From: Pseudomonadota bacterium
GTDB taxonomy: Bacteria > Pseudomonadota > Gammaproteobacteria > JAKAQQ01
NCBI GenBank assembly: GCA_021839245.1
Contig: JAKCBQ010000015.1
Location: 1-33,954, forward strand
Direction of reading: 5' to 3'
DNA length: 33,954 bases
Shown piece by piece: positions 16,092-22,921 of this stretch. Below the pieces are notes generated by a model. It was given only the letters and a program-made list of their open reading frames with translations. It did not search any database and was not told the DNA's origin. The stretch's first letter is position 1. Every line of letters starts with the position of its first letter. Both the position numbers and the translations under genes were made by a program.

Positions 16092-16887
16092 AACGACCCG
16101 GCGTGGCCTGGCGGAAACGCTCCCCGGCCGGGTCGTTCGCTCCCTCCTCGTCGCCGAACGACGTCTCCGCCGTCCTGTAGCCGCAGGACTCGCGCGGCGT
16201 ATCGAAGGACAGAGCGTCCGCGCCATCGAGCGGCGAGGCAAGTATCTGATCCTCCGTCTTGACAGCGGCGGCCTCCTCATCCACCTCGGCATGAGCGGCA
16301 GCCTTCGGCTCGTGCCCGTGGACGAACCCTCCCGCGCGCATGATCGGTGGACCCTGGTGTTCACGGAAGGCATGACCCTGCGCATGCACGACCCACGCCG
16401 CTTCAGTCTCCTTCAGTACAGCGCACGGCCCGAGGACGATCCACTCGTACGCGATCTCGGACCCGAGCCCCTCGAGACCCCGCAGGATGCGCTGGCCCGA
16501 CATCTTCGCGCCCGCGCCGTCGGGCGCCGCGGGGCGGTCAAGGCGTTCCTGATGGACGGGCGTGTGATCGCCGGGCTTGGCAACATTTACGCCAACGAGG
16601 CTCTCTACCGCGCCGGGATTCGTCCCGGGCGGGCTTCCGGCCGTGTCAAGACGGCAGAATGGGCACGGCTCACCGCAGCCATTCACGCGGTTCTCGAAGA
16701 CGCCCTCGCGAGCGGAGGGAGCACGCTGCGCGACTACCTCGGCGTGGACGGCCGCGCGGGGTTGTTCCGTCTCCGGCTGGACGTGTACGGTCGTGCCGGC
16801 GAAGGATGCCGGCGGTGCGGAACAGAGATCCGCGGCCTGAGGCTCTCGGGCCGCGGCAGCTACTACTGCCCCCGCTGTCAGAGCTGA
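16066..16887 (+). CDS. mutM: Formamidopyrimidine-DNA glycosylase (Fpg/MutM) with an extra N-terminal proline
   Basis: A 273-residue protein from GTG 16066. It removes 8-oxoguanine and formamidopyrimidines and nicks the DNA by beta/delta elimination. The sequence begins M-P-P-E-L-P-E-V-E-T; the family normally has M-P-E-L-P-E-V, where the proline exposed after Met removal is the nucleophile and the next Glu is catalytic. Here one extra proline lies between them or before them, and no start codon exists that would give the normal end. The rest is orthodox: RRGKYLIL with Lys59 (shifted by one), HLGMSG, DPRRF, GLGNIYANEALYRAGI and a C-terminal zinc finger CRRCG...YYCPRC. Start overlaps the DUF4340 gene by 26 nt. 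Confidence 0.93.
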   Translation: MPPELPEVETTRRGLAETLPGRVVRSLLVAERRLRRPVAAGLARRIEGQSVRAIERRGKYLILRLDSGGLLIHLGMSGSLRLVPVDEPSRAHDRWTLVFTEGMTLRMHDPRRFSLLQYSARPEDDPLVRDLGPEPLETPQDALARHLRARAVGRRGAVKAFLMDGRVIAGLGNIYANEALYRAGIRPGRASGRVKTAEWARLTAAIHAVLEDALASGGSTLRDYLGVDGRAGLFRLRLDVYGRAGEGCRRCGTEIRGLRLSGRGSYYCPRCQS

Positions 16888-16948
16888 CCACGCCCGAGAA
16901 GAGCTCGAACTCCAGGGAAGAGCCTGCAGGGCATCGGGGCCGAAGCAC

Positions 16949-16979
16949 AAAAAAAAGCCGGCGGGGGATACCCGCCGGC
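16949..16979 (-). terminator. Rho-independent terminator of the peptidoglycan-binding protein gene
   Basis: On the minus strand a perfect 9-bp stem, GCCGGCGGG with CCCGCCGGC (arms 16971-16979 and 16957-16965) and a 5-nt loop, is followed directly by eight T (A run at 16949-16956 on +). It lies 87 bp past the stop of the minus-strand gene at 17066. It faces mutM, which ends at 16887. Confidence 0.9.
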
Positions 16980-17065
16980 GGAGATTCGTGAGCGTTCAGG
17001 AGAGGAGACTCTCAGGCGCGGATACGCTCCTCATCCGCGCCGCGTCCGAAGACGCCGATGACCGA

Positions 17066-17425
17066 TTACTTCTTGACCGGCGCCTTCTTCTTCATCCAGC
17101 CCTTGTGCCACAGGCCGAGCTTGGCGAGGGTCGCATGGTCGAGATGACCGGTGACCTTGAGGCCGTGGCTCTTCTGGAAAGAACGGACCGCGGCCATCGT
17201 CATGGGGCCCCAGTAGCCATCGGCCTTGAGATGAGCACCAGCCTTGTCAAGGGCACGCTGGACCTTCATGACCCACATGCGGTGATGCATGGCCCACGCA
17301 CGCTGTTTGGCCGTCATGGTCTTCTTGGCCATCATGGGCTTCGGAGCCATCGTCCCCGAGGCCAGGGCCAGAGGTGCGACAGCAAGGGCAAGAACGGCGG
17401 TCGCCGTCAGGATCGTTGATTTCAT
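17066..17425 (-). CDS. Small exported Met/His-rich protein with peptidoglycan-binding domain
   Basis: A 119-residue protein from ATG 17425, with GGAGG (17436-17440) 10 nt upstream. Residues 1-22 form a classic signal peptide ending ALA. Residues about 25-53 are rich in Met, Lys and His (MAPKPMMAKKTM, then AMHHRMWVM). Residues 54-104 are a PG_binding_1 fold: VQRALDKAGAHLKADGYWGP, then AAVRSFQKSHGLKVTGHLD and ATLAKLG. The tail is basic (KKKAPVKK). It contains 11 methionines. The protein should reach the periplasm and bind cell wall; the Met/His cluster could bind copper or be an oxidant sink, which is inference. It is a single-gene unit with its own strong promoter, a leader of about 165 nt and a strong terminator, suggesting high expression. 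Confidence 0.85.
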   Translation of the reverse strand: MKSTILTATAVLALAVAPLALASGTMAPKPMMAKKTMTAKQRAWAMHHRMWVMKVQRALDKAGAHLKADGYWGPMTMAAVRSFQKSHGLKVTGHLDHATLAKLGLWHKGWMKKKAPVKK

Positions 17426-17455
17426 GGGTGTTAAACCTCCATACGGGTTGGTTGT

Positions 17456-17471
17456 GGCCGCTTGCGCGGCC
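17456..17471 (-). promoter_or_regulatory. GNRA-capped hairpin in the leader of the Met/His-rich gene
   Basis: On the minus strand GGCCGC-GCAA-GCGGCC forms a 6-bp stem closed by a GCAA tetraloop, 16 nt upstream of the Shine-Dalgarno. A second short hairpin, GCCCC-TT-GGGGC, occurs earlier in the leader near 17560. Together they suggest a folded 5' untranslated region that may affect stability or translation. Confidence 0.4.
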
Positions 17472-17596
17472 GGTATGCGCCACGGAAGGCCCGCGCGCAG
17501 GGTCGGTCGACTGTGCCCCCCGGAAGCTGTCGTCCTGAACGACTCGTCATGACCACGGCCCCAAGGGGCAGCAATTCAATTTTTCCCCCAATTCTC

Positions 17597-17625
17597 ATTG
17601 TAGGGAGGAGCCGCCATTTTGTCAA
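17597..17625 (-). promoter_or_regulatory. Strong sigma-70 promoter of the Met/His-rich gene
   Basis: On the minus strand a perfect -35 TTGACA (17620-17625) and -10 TACAAT (17597-17602; 5 of 6) are separated by 17 bp. The predicted start near 17590 gives a leader of about 165 nt. It is the best promoter match in the window. Confidence 0.8.
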
Positions 17626-17879
17626 GCTCATCATGACCTCAGAACCCTTCAGCGGCCGGAAAACATTGAGATTTCAAAGAACTCTGCGCGTGGTGCGTCA
17701 GAGCGTCCCCGGAAGCAAGGAACGCCCCGTGGAGAACCCGGGCGGATCGCCGACCGCCCTGTCTGGCTCGCACTCCCGCCTCACCCGAATCAACCCCATC
17801 AGAACGACAGACCGCTCAGGTCCACCACCCCCCCCGTAAGCGGCTACACTCGACGCAGATCCTGACGGAACTCCTCCCC
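17626..17879. other. Intergenic region between divergent genes
   Basis: This sequence separates the minus-strand promoter at 17597-17625 from the PAP2 gene. I see no coding frame with a recognisable product and no clear promoter for the PAP2 gene. Together with the leader, the gene-free span is about 450 bp. Confidence 0.5.
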
Positions 17880-18500
17880 ATGAATCTCCTGGCCCCCCTC
17901 GTCCGCGCGGACACGTCTGCTTTCCTTTTCATCAACAACCATTTTCACTTTCACATCCTCAACGACAACATGCGGGCGATCACCTATCTTGGCAACGGCT
18001 GGGTGGTCTACTGGGCGGCCGTCCTTTCGCTGTACCTCTGGGGACGACGGCCGTTCCGCTCCTCGTTCACCGCCCTCGTCCTGAGCCAGGCGATCCCCGG
18101 GGCCGTCGTCGTTCTGCTCAAGCACATCGTCAACCGCCCGCGCCCGATCGTTGCGCTCGCCGGTCGCATCGCCGCCGGGACGGCGCACGTCGTCGTCCTC
18201 GGTCGCCACCTCACTGCCTACTCGTTTCCCTCGGGGCACACCGAAACAGCCTTTGCCCTTGCCGTTGCCTTGTCTTCGTTCTTTCCGAAGAACCGGGCCG
18301 TGTTCTATACGCTCGCCGCCCTCGTCGGTTTCTCCCGCGTCTACAACGGGGAGCACTTTCCCCTCGACGTGATCTGCGGGGCCCTCGTCGGCTATGCCGG
18401 TGCGCGGATCGGCCTCGCACTCTTCGAGAAACTCCGTTCCCGAACGAAAGCCGGCGATCCGCTCGTGGGGGCCACAGCCTCGGACACCGAGGCCCTCTGA
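17880..18500 (+). CDS. PAP2-family membrane phosphatase
   Basis: A 206-residue membrane protein from ATG 17880. All three catalytic motifs of the PAP2/acid phosphatase superfamily are present: K81-HIVN-R86-P87, the PSGH motif at 117-120 and SR152-153 with H159 and D163 (SRVYNGEHFPLDV). Hydrophobic segments at about 42-55, 64-80, 122-136, 140-152 and 163-178 fit a six-helix protein with the active site on the outer face. Candidate substrates are undecaprenyl pyrophosphate (BacA-independent C55-PP recycling) or phosphatidylglycerophosphate. The motif alone cannot choose between them. It stands alone, convergent with the alpha/beta hydrolase. Confidence 0.9.
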   Translation: MNLLAPLVRADTSAFLFINNHFHFHILNDNMRAITYLGNGWVVYWAAVLSLYLWGRRPFRSSFTALVLSQAIPGAVVVLLKHIVNRPRPIVALAGRIAAGTAHVVVLGRHLTAYSFPSGHTETAFALAVALSSFFPKNRAVFYTLAALVGFSRVYNGEHFPLDVICGALVGYAGARIGLALFEKLRSRTKAGDPLVGATASDTEAL

Positions 18501-18599
18501 TTCTCACGGCACCCGGCGGGGCCGACTCTCGATGCCGCTCCCGGGTGGCCGCTTCGGCAGACACGGAGGACGCTCTGGCCCTGGGCCTCGCTCCTCGAT

Positions 18600-19517
18600 T
18601 CAGCCCGCCAGCCACTCCTTGAGTGTCTCGAGAATCTCCCGAGCGTGCGTCTCCACCCAAGAGAAGTGCCCGGCCTGCGGCCATCGGCGGGCCTCGAGGT
18701 ACGGAAGCGCCTCACAAAGGTAATCCTGGAGCGCGGGCGGAACGACACGGTCCCTGCCTCCATGAACGGAGAGGCACGGAAAGGGAGGAGGAGGAGGCGG
18801 ATCGATCGGATCAAAAAAGTGTGCGAGATCGACGAGAAGCCCGCGACCCCCTCCACCCACGAGAGCGCGCGCCCAGGACGCCTCGAGCACAGCGGCGAGA
18901 GGAGCCGAACCCAGGCTGACACGGTCGGGCGGCGGCAGAAGACGCAGAAGCCGACGGCGAAGGCGTGCGGGACGGCGGCCGAAGTGACGGGCCACGAGCC
19001 GACTCTCGAGCCCGAGGAGAAGCGGGGCGCGACGGCGAAGAGCGGCGTGAACCCGCAAAAGGTCGCTGTCCGCACGCGGGCGCCCGCGGCAGAGGGGCGG
19101 GAAAACCGCCAGCAGAAGAGCACCCGCGAGCCGCGGGTCGGGACGCGCGAGCGCGGCCACGGCCGCCGGTCCGGATCCCGAGACCGCCAGAAGCACGTAT
19201 CGTTGCCAGCCCAAGCGATCGACGAGAGCCCCGGCGATCCGCGCGGCGAGACCGGGATCGCGGGCGTCACCCGTGTGCGTCGAACTTGTGCCGTAGCCCG
19301 GGCGATCAAAGGCCACAAGCGCGAGACCGGCGGAGCGGAGCGCTTCGGCCACGATGAGCGGCTCGAGACACGAGCCGGGAAAACCGTGGAGATAGACAAC
19401 ACCGCCGCGGGCATGCCTCTCTCCGTAGAGGGCCCAACCCACCCGCCGCCCCTCGAGTTCGAGGGTTTCCGGGGGTGGTGCGGCGGCGGTGACGCCCACC
19501 CCCGTGGTCTCGGCCAC
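18600..19517 (-). CDS. Alpha/beta hydrolase
   Basis: About 305 residues if started at GTG 19517. The frame is open to a TTG at 19565, but that lies in the opposing pdhA promoter region; GTG 19499 is another option, so the start is uncertain. The fold signatures are clear: oxyanion-hole strand VVYLHGFPGS, nucleophile elbow AVSGSGPAA (Ser113), acid in SVHGGRDRVVP and the catalytic His in QAGHFSWVETH. AFDRPGYGTSS follows the first strand, as in haloperoxidase and epoxide-hydrolase-like members. A run of eight prolines (DPPPPPPFP region) precedes the acid strand. Substrate unknown. It diverges from pdhA and converges with the PAP2 gene. Confidence 0.8.
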   Translation of the reverse strand: MAETTGVGVTAAAPPPETLELEGRRVGWALYGERHARGGVVYLHGFPGSCLEPLIVAEALRSAGLALVAFDRPGYGTSSTHTGDARDPGLAARIAGALVDRLGWQRYVLLAVSGSGPAAVAALARPDPRLAGALLLAVFPPLCRGRPRADSDLLRVHAALRRRAPLLLGLESRLVARHFGRRPARLRRRLLRLLPPPDRVSLGSAPLAAVLEASWARALVGGGGRGLLVDLAHFFDPIDPPPPPPFPCLSVHGGRDRVVPPALQDYLCEALPYLEARRWPQAGHFSWVETHAREILETLKEWLAG

Positions 19518-19529
19518 AGGAGAGGCCGT

Positions 19530-19535
19530 TATAAT
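19530..19535 (+). promoter_or_regulatory. Putative -10 box of the pdhABC operon
   Basis: TATAAT at 19530-19535 is a perfect -10 preceding pdhA, with an expected start near 19542 and a leader of about 60 nt. The -35 region is poor. The opposite strand reads TATAAC (19527-19532), so the divergent hydrolase gene may use an overlapping promoter. Confidence 0.45.
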
Positions 19536-19600
19536 TGCGCGGCTACGTCTTTTTGCGGCGCCCAACTTTTTTCACACCTCCGCTCCCCGAGGTTCCCCCC

Positions 19601-20686
19601 GTGCCCAGCATCGTCGCACATTTCGACGTCCCCCTCGTCCGCTGCCTTGACGCCGAGGGACGTGTGGTCGGAGACCTCCCTCCCCTCGCGTCCGACACCG
19701 AGACTCTCCGGACCATCTTCCGGGCCATGCTTCGTGTCCGCCTCTTCGACACGAAAGCGGTCGCGCTTCAGAGGACCGGCCAGCTCGGGACTTACGCCTC
19801 GTGCCTCGGTCACGAAGCGCTTCACGTCGGGATCGGCTCGGCGTTGCGGCCCGAGGACGCCTTCTTTCCGACCTACCGCGAGTACGGGACGCAGCTCTGG
19901 CGCGGGGTCAAGATGAGCGAGATCCTCCTGTTTTGGGGGGGCGACGAACGCGGGAGCGCTTTCGCCGAACAACCACACGATTTTCCCTGGGCGGTCCCGA
20001 TCGGGACACAAACGCTGCACGCCAGCGGCGCGGCCCTCGCTTTTCGTCTGCGGCACGAAGCCCGCGTCGCCTTGGCCATCATCGGTGACGGCGGGACATC
20101 GCAGGGCGACTTTTACGAAGCGCTGAACGCCGCCGGCGTCTGGTCGCTCCCGGCGGTCTTCGTCGTGGCCAACAACCGCTGGGCGATTTCGGTCCCCCTC
20201 GCCAAGCAGACGGCGGCCCAGACGTTGGCGCAGAAGGCGATCGCCGCCGGCCTCCCGGGCGTCCAGGTCGACGGCAACGATCTCCTCGCCGTCCGCAGCG
20301 TCCTCGACGACGCGATCGAACGCGCCCGCCGGGGGCACGGAGCGACCCTGGTCGAGGCCCTGACGTACCGCCTCTCCGACCACACCACGGCCGACGACGC
20401 GCGGCGCTACCGCAGCAAAGAGGAAGTCGACCGCGCCTGGGCCGAGGAGCCCCTCGTGCGCCTGCGCCGCTTTCTCACGGAGCGGGGGCTCTGGACGGAG
20501 GCGGAGGAGAAACGCTGGACCGAGCGTTGCCAGGAAGAAATCGAGGAGGCCGTCCGCGCTTATCTCGCCACCGGCAAACCCTCGCCCGCGGACATGTTCG
20601 ATTACACCTTCGCCACTCTCCCCGTGGGCCTTGCCGCCCAGCGCGCCGAGGCACTCGCCGCCGTGGAGGCTGCGCCCCATGGCTAA
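19601..20686 (+). CDS. pdhA: Pyruvate / branched-chain 2-oxoacid dehydrogenase E1 alpha subunit
   Basis: A 361-residue protein from GTG 19601, preceded by GAGG (19589-19592). The frame is open further upstream, but that part lies at the predicted transcription start. The thiamine diphosphate motif is GDG (162-164) through NN (191-192), seen as GDGGTSQGDFYEALN and VVANNRW. FRAMLRVRLFDTKAVALQRTG and GHEALHVGIGSAL are typical of the alpha chain, which decarboxylates the 2-oxoacid together with the beta chain. The two-chain E1 is the mitochondrial/Gram-positive type, unlike the single-chain AceE common in gammaproteobacteria. Substrate, pyruvate or branched-chain oxoacid, cannot be settled by eye. 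It overlaps pdhB by 8 nt. Confidence 0.92.
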   Translation: MPSIVAHFDVPLVRCLDAEGRVVGDLPPLASDTETLRTIFRAMLRVRLFDTKAVALQRTGQLGTYASCLGHEALHVGIGSALRPEDAFFPTYREYGTQLWRGVKMSEILLFWGGDERGSAFAEQPHDFPWAVPIGTQTLHASGAALAFRLRHEARVALAIIGDGGTSQGDFYEALNAAGVWSLPAVFVVANNRWAISVPLAKQTAAQTLAQKAIAAGLPGVQVDGNDLLAVRSVLDDAIERARRGHGATLVEALTYRLSDHTTADDARRYRSKEEVDRAWAEEPLVRLRRFLTERGLWTEAEEKRWTERCQEEIEEAVRAYLATGKPSPADMFDYTFATLPVGLAAQRAEALAAVEAAPHG

Positions 20687-21656
20687 GATCACCCTCGTCG
20701 AAGCGATCAATCTCGCCCTCGCGCACGAACTCGCCCACGATCCGGCCGTCGTCCTTCTCGGTGAGGACATCGGACCGAACGGGGGAGTCTTTCGCTCCAC
20801 GGTCGGACTCCAGGAGCGCTTCGGAGAGGACCGGGTGCTCGATACCCCCTTGGCCGAGTCGATGATCGCGGGCCTGGCGATCGGCATGGCCGCCATGGGA
20901 CTCAAACCCGTCGCCGAGATCCAGTTTTCGGGGTTCATCTATCCCACCGTCGACCAGATGATCAACCACGCCGGGCGCCTGCGCACGCGCACCCGCGGCC
21001 GGCTCAGTGTCCCCATGGTGCTGCGCACGCCCTCCGGAGCCGGAATCCATGCCCCCGAGCACCACTCCGAGAGCAATGAGGCCCTCTTCGCCCACATGCC
21101 CGGGGTGCGCGTCGTCACCCCCTCCTCCCCGCGTCGGGCCTACGGACTGCTCCTGGCCGCGATCCGCGATCCCGATCCGGTCGTCTTTTTCGAACCCACC
21201 CGTCTTTACCGGCTGCACAAACAGGAGGTGGAAGACGACGGTGAGGCCCTTCCGCTCGACACCTGTTTCGTCCTGCGCGAGGGCCGCGACATCACGCTGG
21301 TGTCCTGGGGCGCGATGATCCACGAGACGCTCGAGGCCGCGCGCGTCCTGGCCGAAACGGGCGTCGAGGCCGAGGTGATCGACCTCGCGACCCTGAGCCC
21401 GATCGATTACGAGACGATCCTCGAATCCGTGGCCCGAACGGGACGGCTCGTCGTCGTGCACGAGGCGCCCCGCACCGCGGGTCTCGGCGGGGAGATCCTC
21501 GCCGAGGTCGCCGAGCGTGCCGGCTACGACCTCGCCGCCCCCCCGATCCGCGTCACGGGCTACGACGTCGTCACGCCCCTCTTCAAACTCGAGCACGAAT
21601 TCATGCCCAGTGTCAACCGTATCGTCGCGGCCGCGCGCCGGGTCCTCGAGGGCTGA
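20679..21656 (+). CDS. pdhB: Pyruvate / branched-chain 2-oxoacid dehydrogenase E1 beta subunit
   Basis: A 325-residue protein from ATG 20679, with GGAGG 9 nt upstream (20665-20669) inside the end of pdhA. Family motifs are clear: ITLVEAINLALAHEL, VLLGEDIGPNGGVFRST (Glu of the TPP site), DTPLAESMIAGLAIGMA, EIQFSGFIYPTVDQM and TPSGAGIHAPEHHSES. The C-terminal half carries the transketolase C-domain (LVSWGAMIHETLEAA, EVIDLATLSPID). It forms the alpha2-beta2 E1 heterotetramer with PdhA. The start inside pdhA suggests translational coupling. Confidence 0.95.
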   Translation: MAKITLVEAINLALAHELAHDPAVVLLGEDIGPNGGVFRSTVGLQERFGEDRVLDTPLAESMIAGLAIGMAAMGLKPVAEIQFSGFIYPTVDQMINHAGRLRTRTRGRLSVPMVLRTPSGAGIHAPEHHSESNEALFAHMPGVRVVTPSSPRRAYGLLLAAIRDPDPVVFFEPTRLYRLHKQEVEDDGEALPLDTCFVLREGRDITLVSWGAMIHETLEAARVLAETGVEAEVIDLATLSPIDYETILESVARTGRLVVVHEAPRTAGLGGEILAEVAERAGYDLAAPPIRVTGYDVVTPLFKLEHEFMPSVNRIVAAARRVLEG

Positions 21657-21659
21657 GCC

Positions 21660-22892
21660 GTGGCCGTCCGCACGTTTCTCCTACCCGATCTCGGTGAAGG
21701 ACTCCAGGAAGCGGAGATCGTCGACTGGCACGTGAAAGAAGGGGATCACGTCCGCACCGACCAACCGCTCGCCTCGGTGGAAACCGCGAAGGCCGTCGTG
21801 GACGTCCCGGCCCCCTGGTCCGGCAAGATCACGAAAATTCATGCCGCCGCCGGCACGATCCTGAAGACCCACGCGCCTCTCGTCGACATCGAGGAAGCCG
21901 GCGCATCGACCGCCCCAACCCCTCCGCCTGCCGCGGCGAGCGAGGGCGACAGCGGCACCGTCGTGGGCCGCATGCCCGCAGCCGGCCGGGAACTCGAAGA
22001 GACGATGATCGTACGCCGTCGCGGCGCCCCGCCCCGCCCCGCCGCAGCACCGTCCCCCTCCCCACCACCGCCTGCCCTGGTCCGTGTTTCGCACGGGCCC
22101 GTCAAGGCCCTTCCGCGTGTCCGTCGCCTCGCCCGCGAGCGCGGCATCGATCTCTCGGGCGTCGCCGGAAGCGGCCCGCGCGGCGCGGTCACGCTGCGCG
22201 ACCTCGAGCGGGCGCCGGCGCCGCCTTCGCCTGTCGCACTCTCCCCTGCCGGTACGGCCGGCGCGCACGTCGTGCGCGGTCCCCGCCGCGCCATGGCCCA
22301 GACGATGGCCCTCGCCCGCGACGCGATTGCGGCCACGACCCTCTTCGACGACGCCGACATCGAGGCTTGGGCCAAGGACGAAGACATCACCGCGCGTGTG
22401 ATCCGGGCCCTCGCCCTCGCCGCGCGCGAGGTCCCCATCCTGAACGCCTGGTACGATGGGGAAAAACTCGAACTCACCGTCCACGACCGGCTCGACCTCG
22501 GGCTCGCCGTCGACACCCCCGACGGGCTCATCGTGCCCGTCATCCGCAACGCGGGCGGCCTCGACCGCCGCGCCCTCCGCGCCCGCCTCGACGACATCAA
22601 AGTCCGCACGCGCGAACGCCGGATCGGCCCGGAGGACATGCGCGGAGCGACGCTCACGCTCTCCAACTTCGGGATGATGGCCGGCCGTTACGCCACACCC
22701 GTGGTGGTGCCGCCCACGGTGGCCATCGTGGGAACCGGACGGCTCTGCCACGATGTCGTGGCGGTGCTCGGCGGAATCGCCTGCCACCGCCGTCTGCCGC
22801 TCTCGCTCACCTTCGATCACCGCGCCGTCACCGGCGGTGACGCCTGTCGCTTCCTCGCGGCCATGATCCGGGATCTCGAACGCCGCGACTGA
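21660..22892 (+). CDS. pdhC: 2-oxoacid dehydrogenase E2 (dihydrolipoamide acyltransferase)
   Basis: A 410-residue protein from GTG 21660, 3 nt after pdhB. Domains in order: one lipoyl domain (1-80) with Lys44 in VETAKAVVDVP, a Pro/Ala linker, the E1/E3-binding peripheral domain (about 145-180; ALPRVRRLARERGIDLSGV, then GSGPRGAVTLRDLE), a second linker and the catalytic domain (about 200-410). The catalytic end reads FDHRAVTGGDACRFL: His387 is present, but the Asp of the usual DHRxxDG is replaced by Thr391. This TGG variant is, to my recollection, found in some proteobacterial E2s. E2 forms the complex core and transfers the acyl group to CoA. No E3 gene is in the window. Confidence 0.93.
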   Translation: MAVRTFLLPDLGEGLQEAEIVDWHVKEGDHVRTDQPLASVETAKAVVDVPAPWSGKITKIHAAAGTILKTHAPLVDIEEAGASTAPTPPPAAASEGDSGTVVGRMPAAGRELEETMIVRRRGAPPRPAAAPSPSPPPPALVRVSHGPVKALPRVRRLARERGIDLSGVAGSGPRGAVTLRDLERAPAPPSPVALSPAGTAGAHVVRGPRRAMAQTMALARDAIAATTLFDDADIEAWAKDEDITARVIRALALAAREVPILNAWYDGEKLELTVHDRLDLGLAVDTPDGLIVPVIRNAGGLDRRALRARLDDIKVRTRERRIGPEDMRGATLTLSNFGMMAGRYATPVVVPPTVAIVGTGRLCHDVVAVLGGIACHRRLPLSLTFDHRAVTGGDACRFLAAMIRDLERRD

Positions 22893-22921
22893 CCGCCGCC
22901 GCGCGCGGCCCCGAGGACCTC

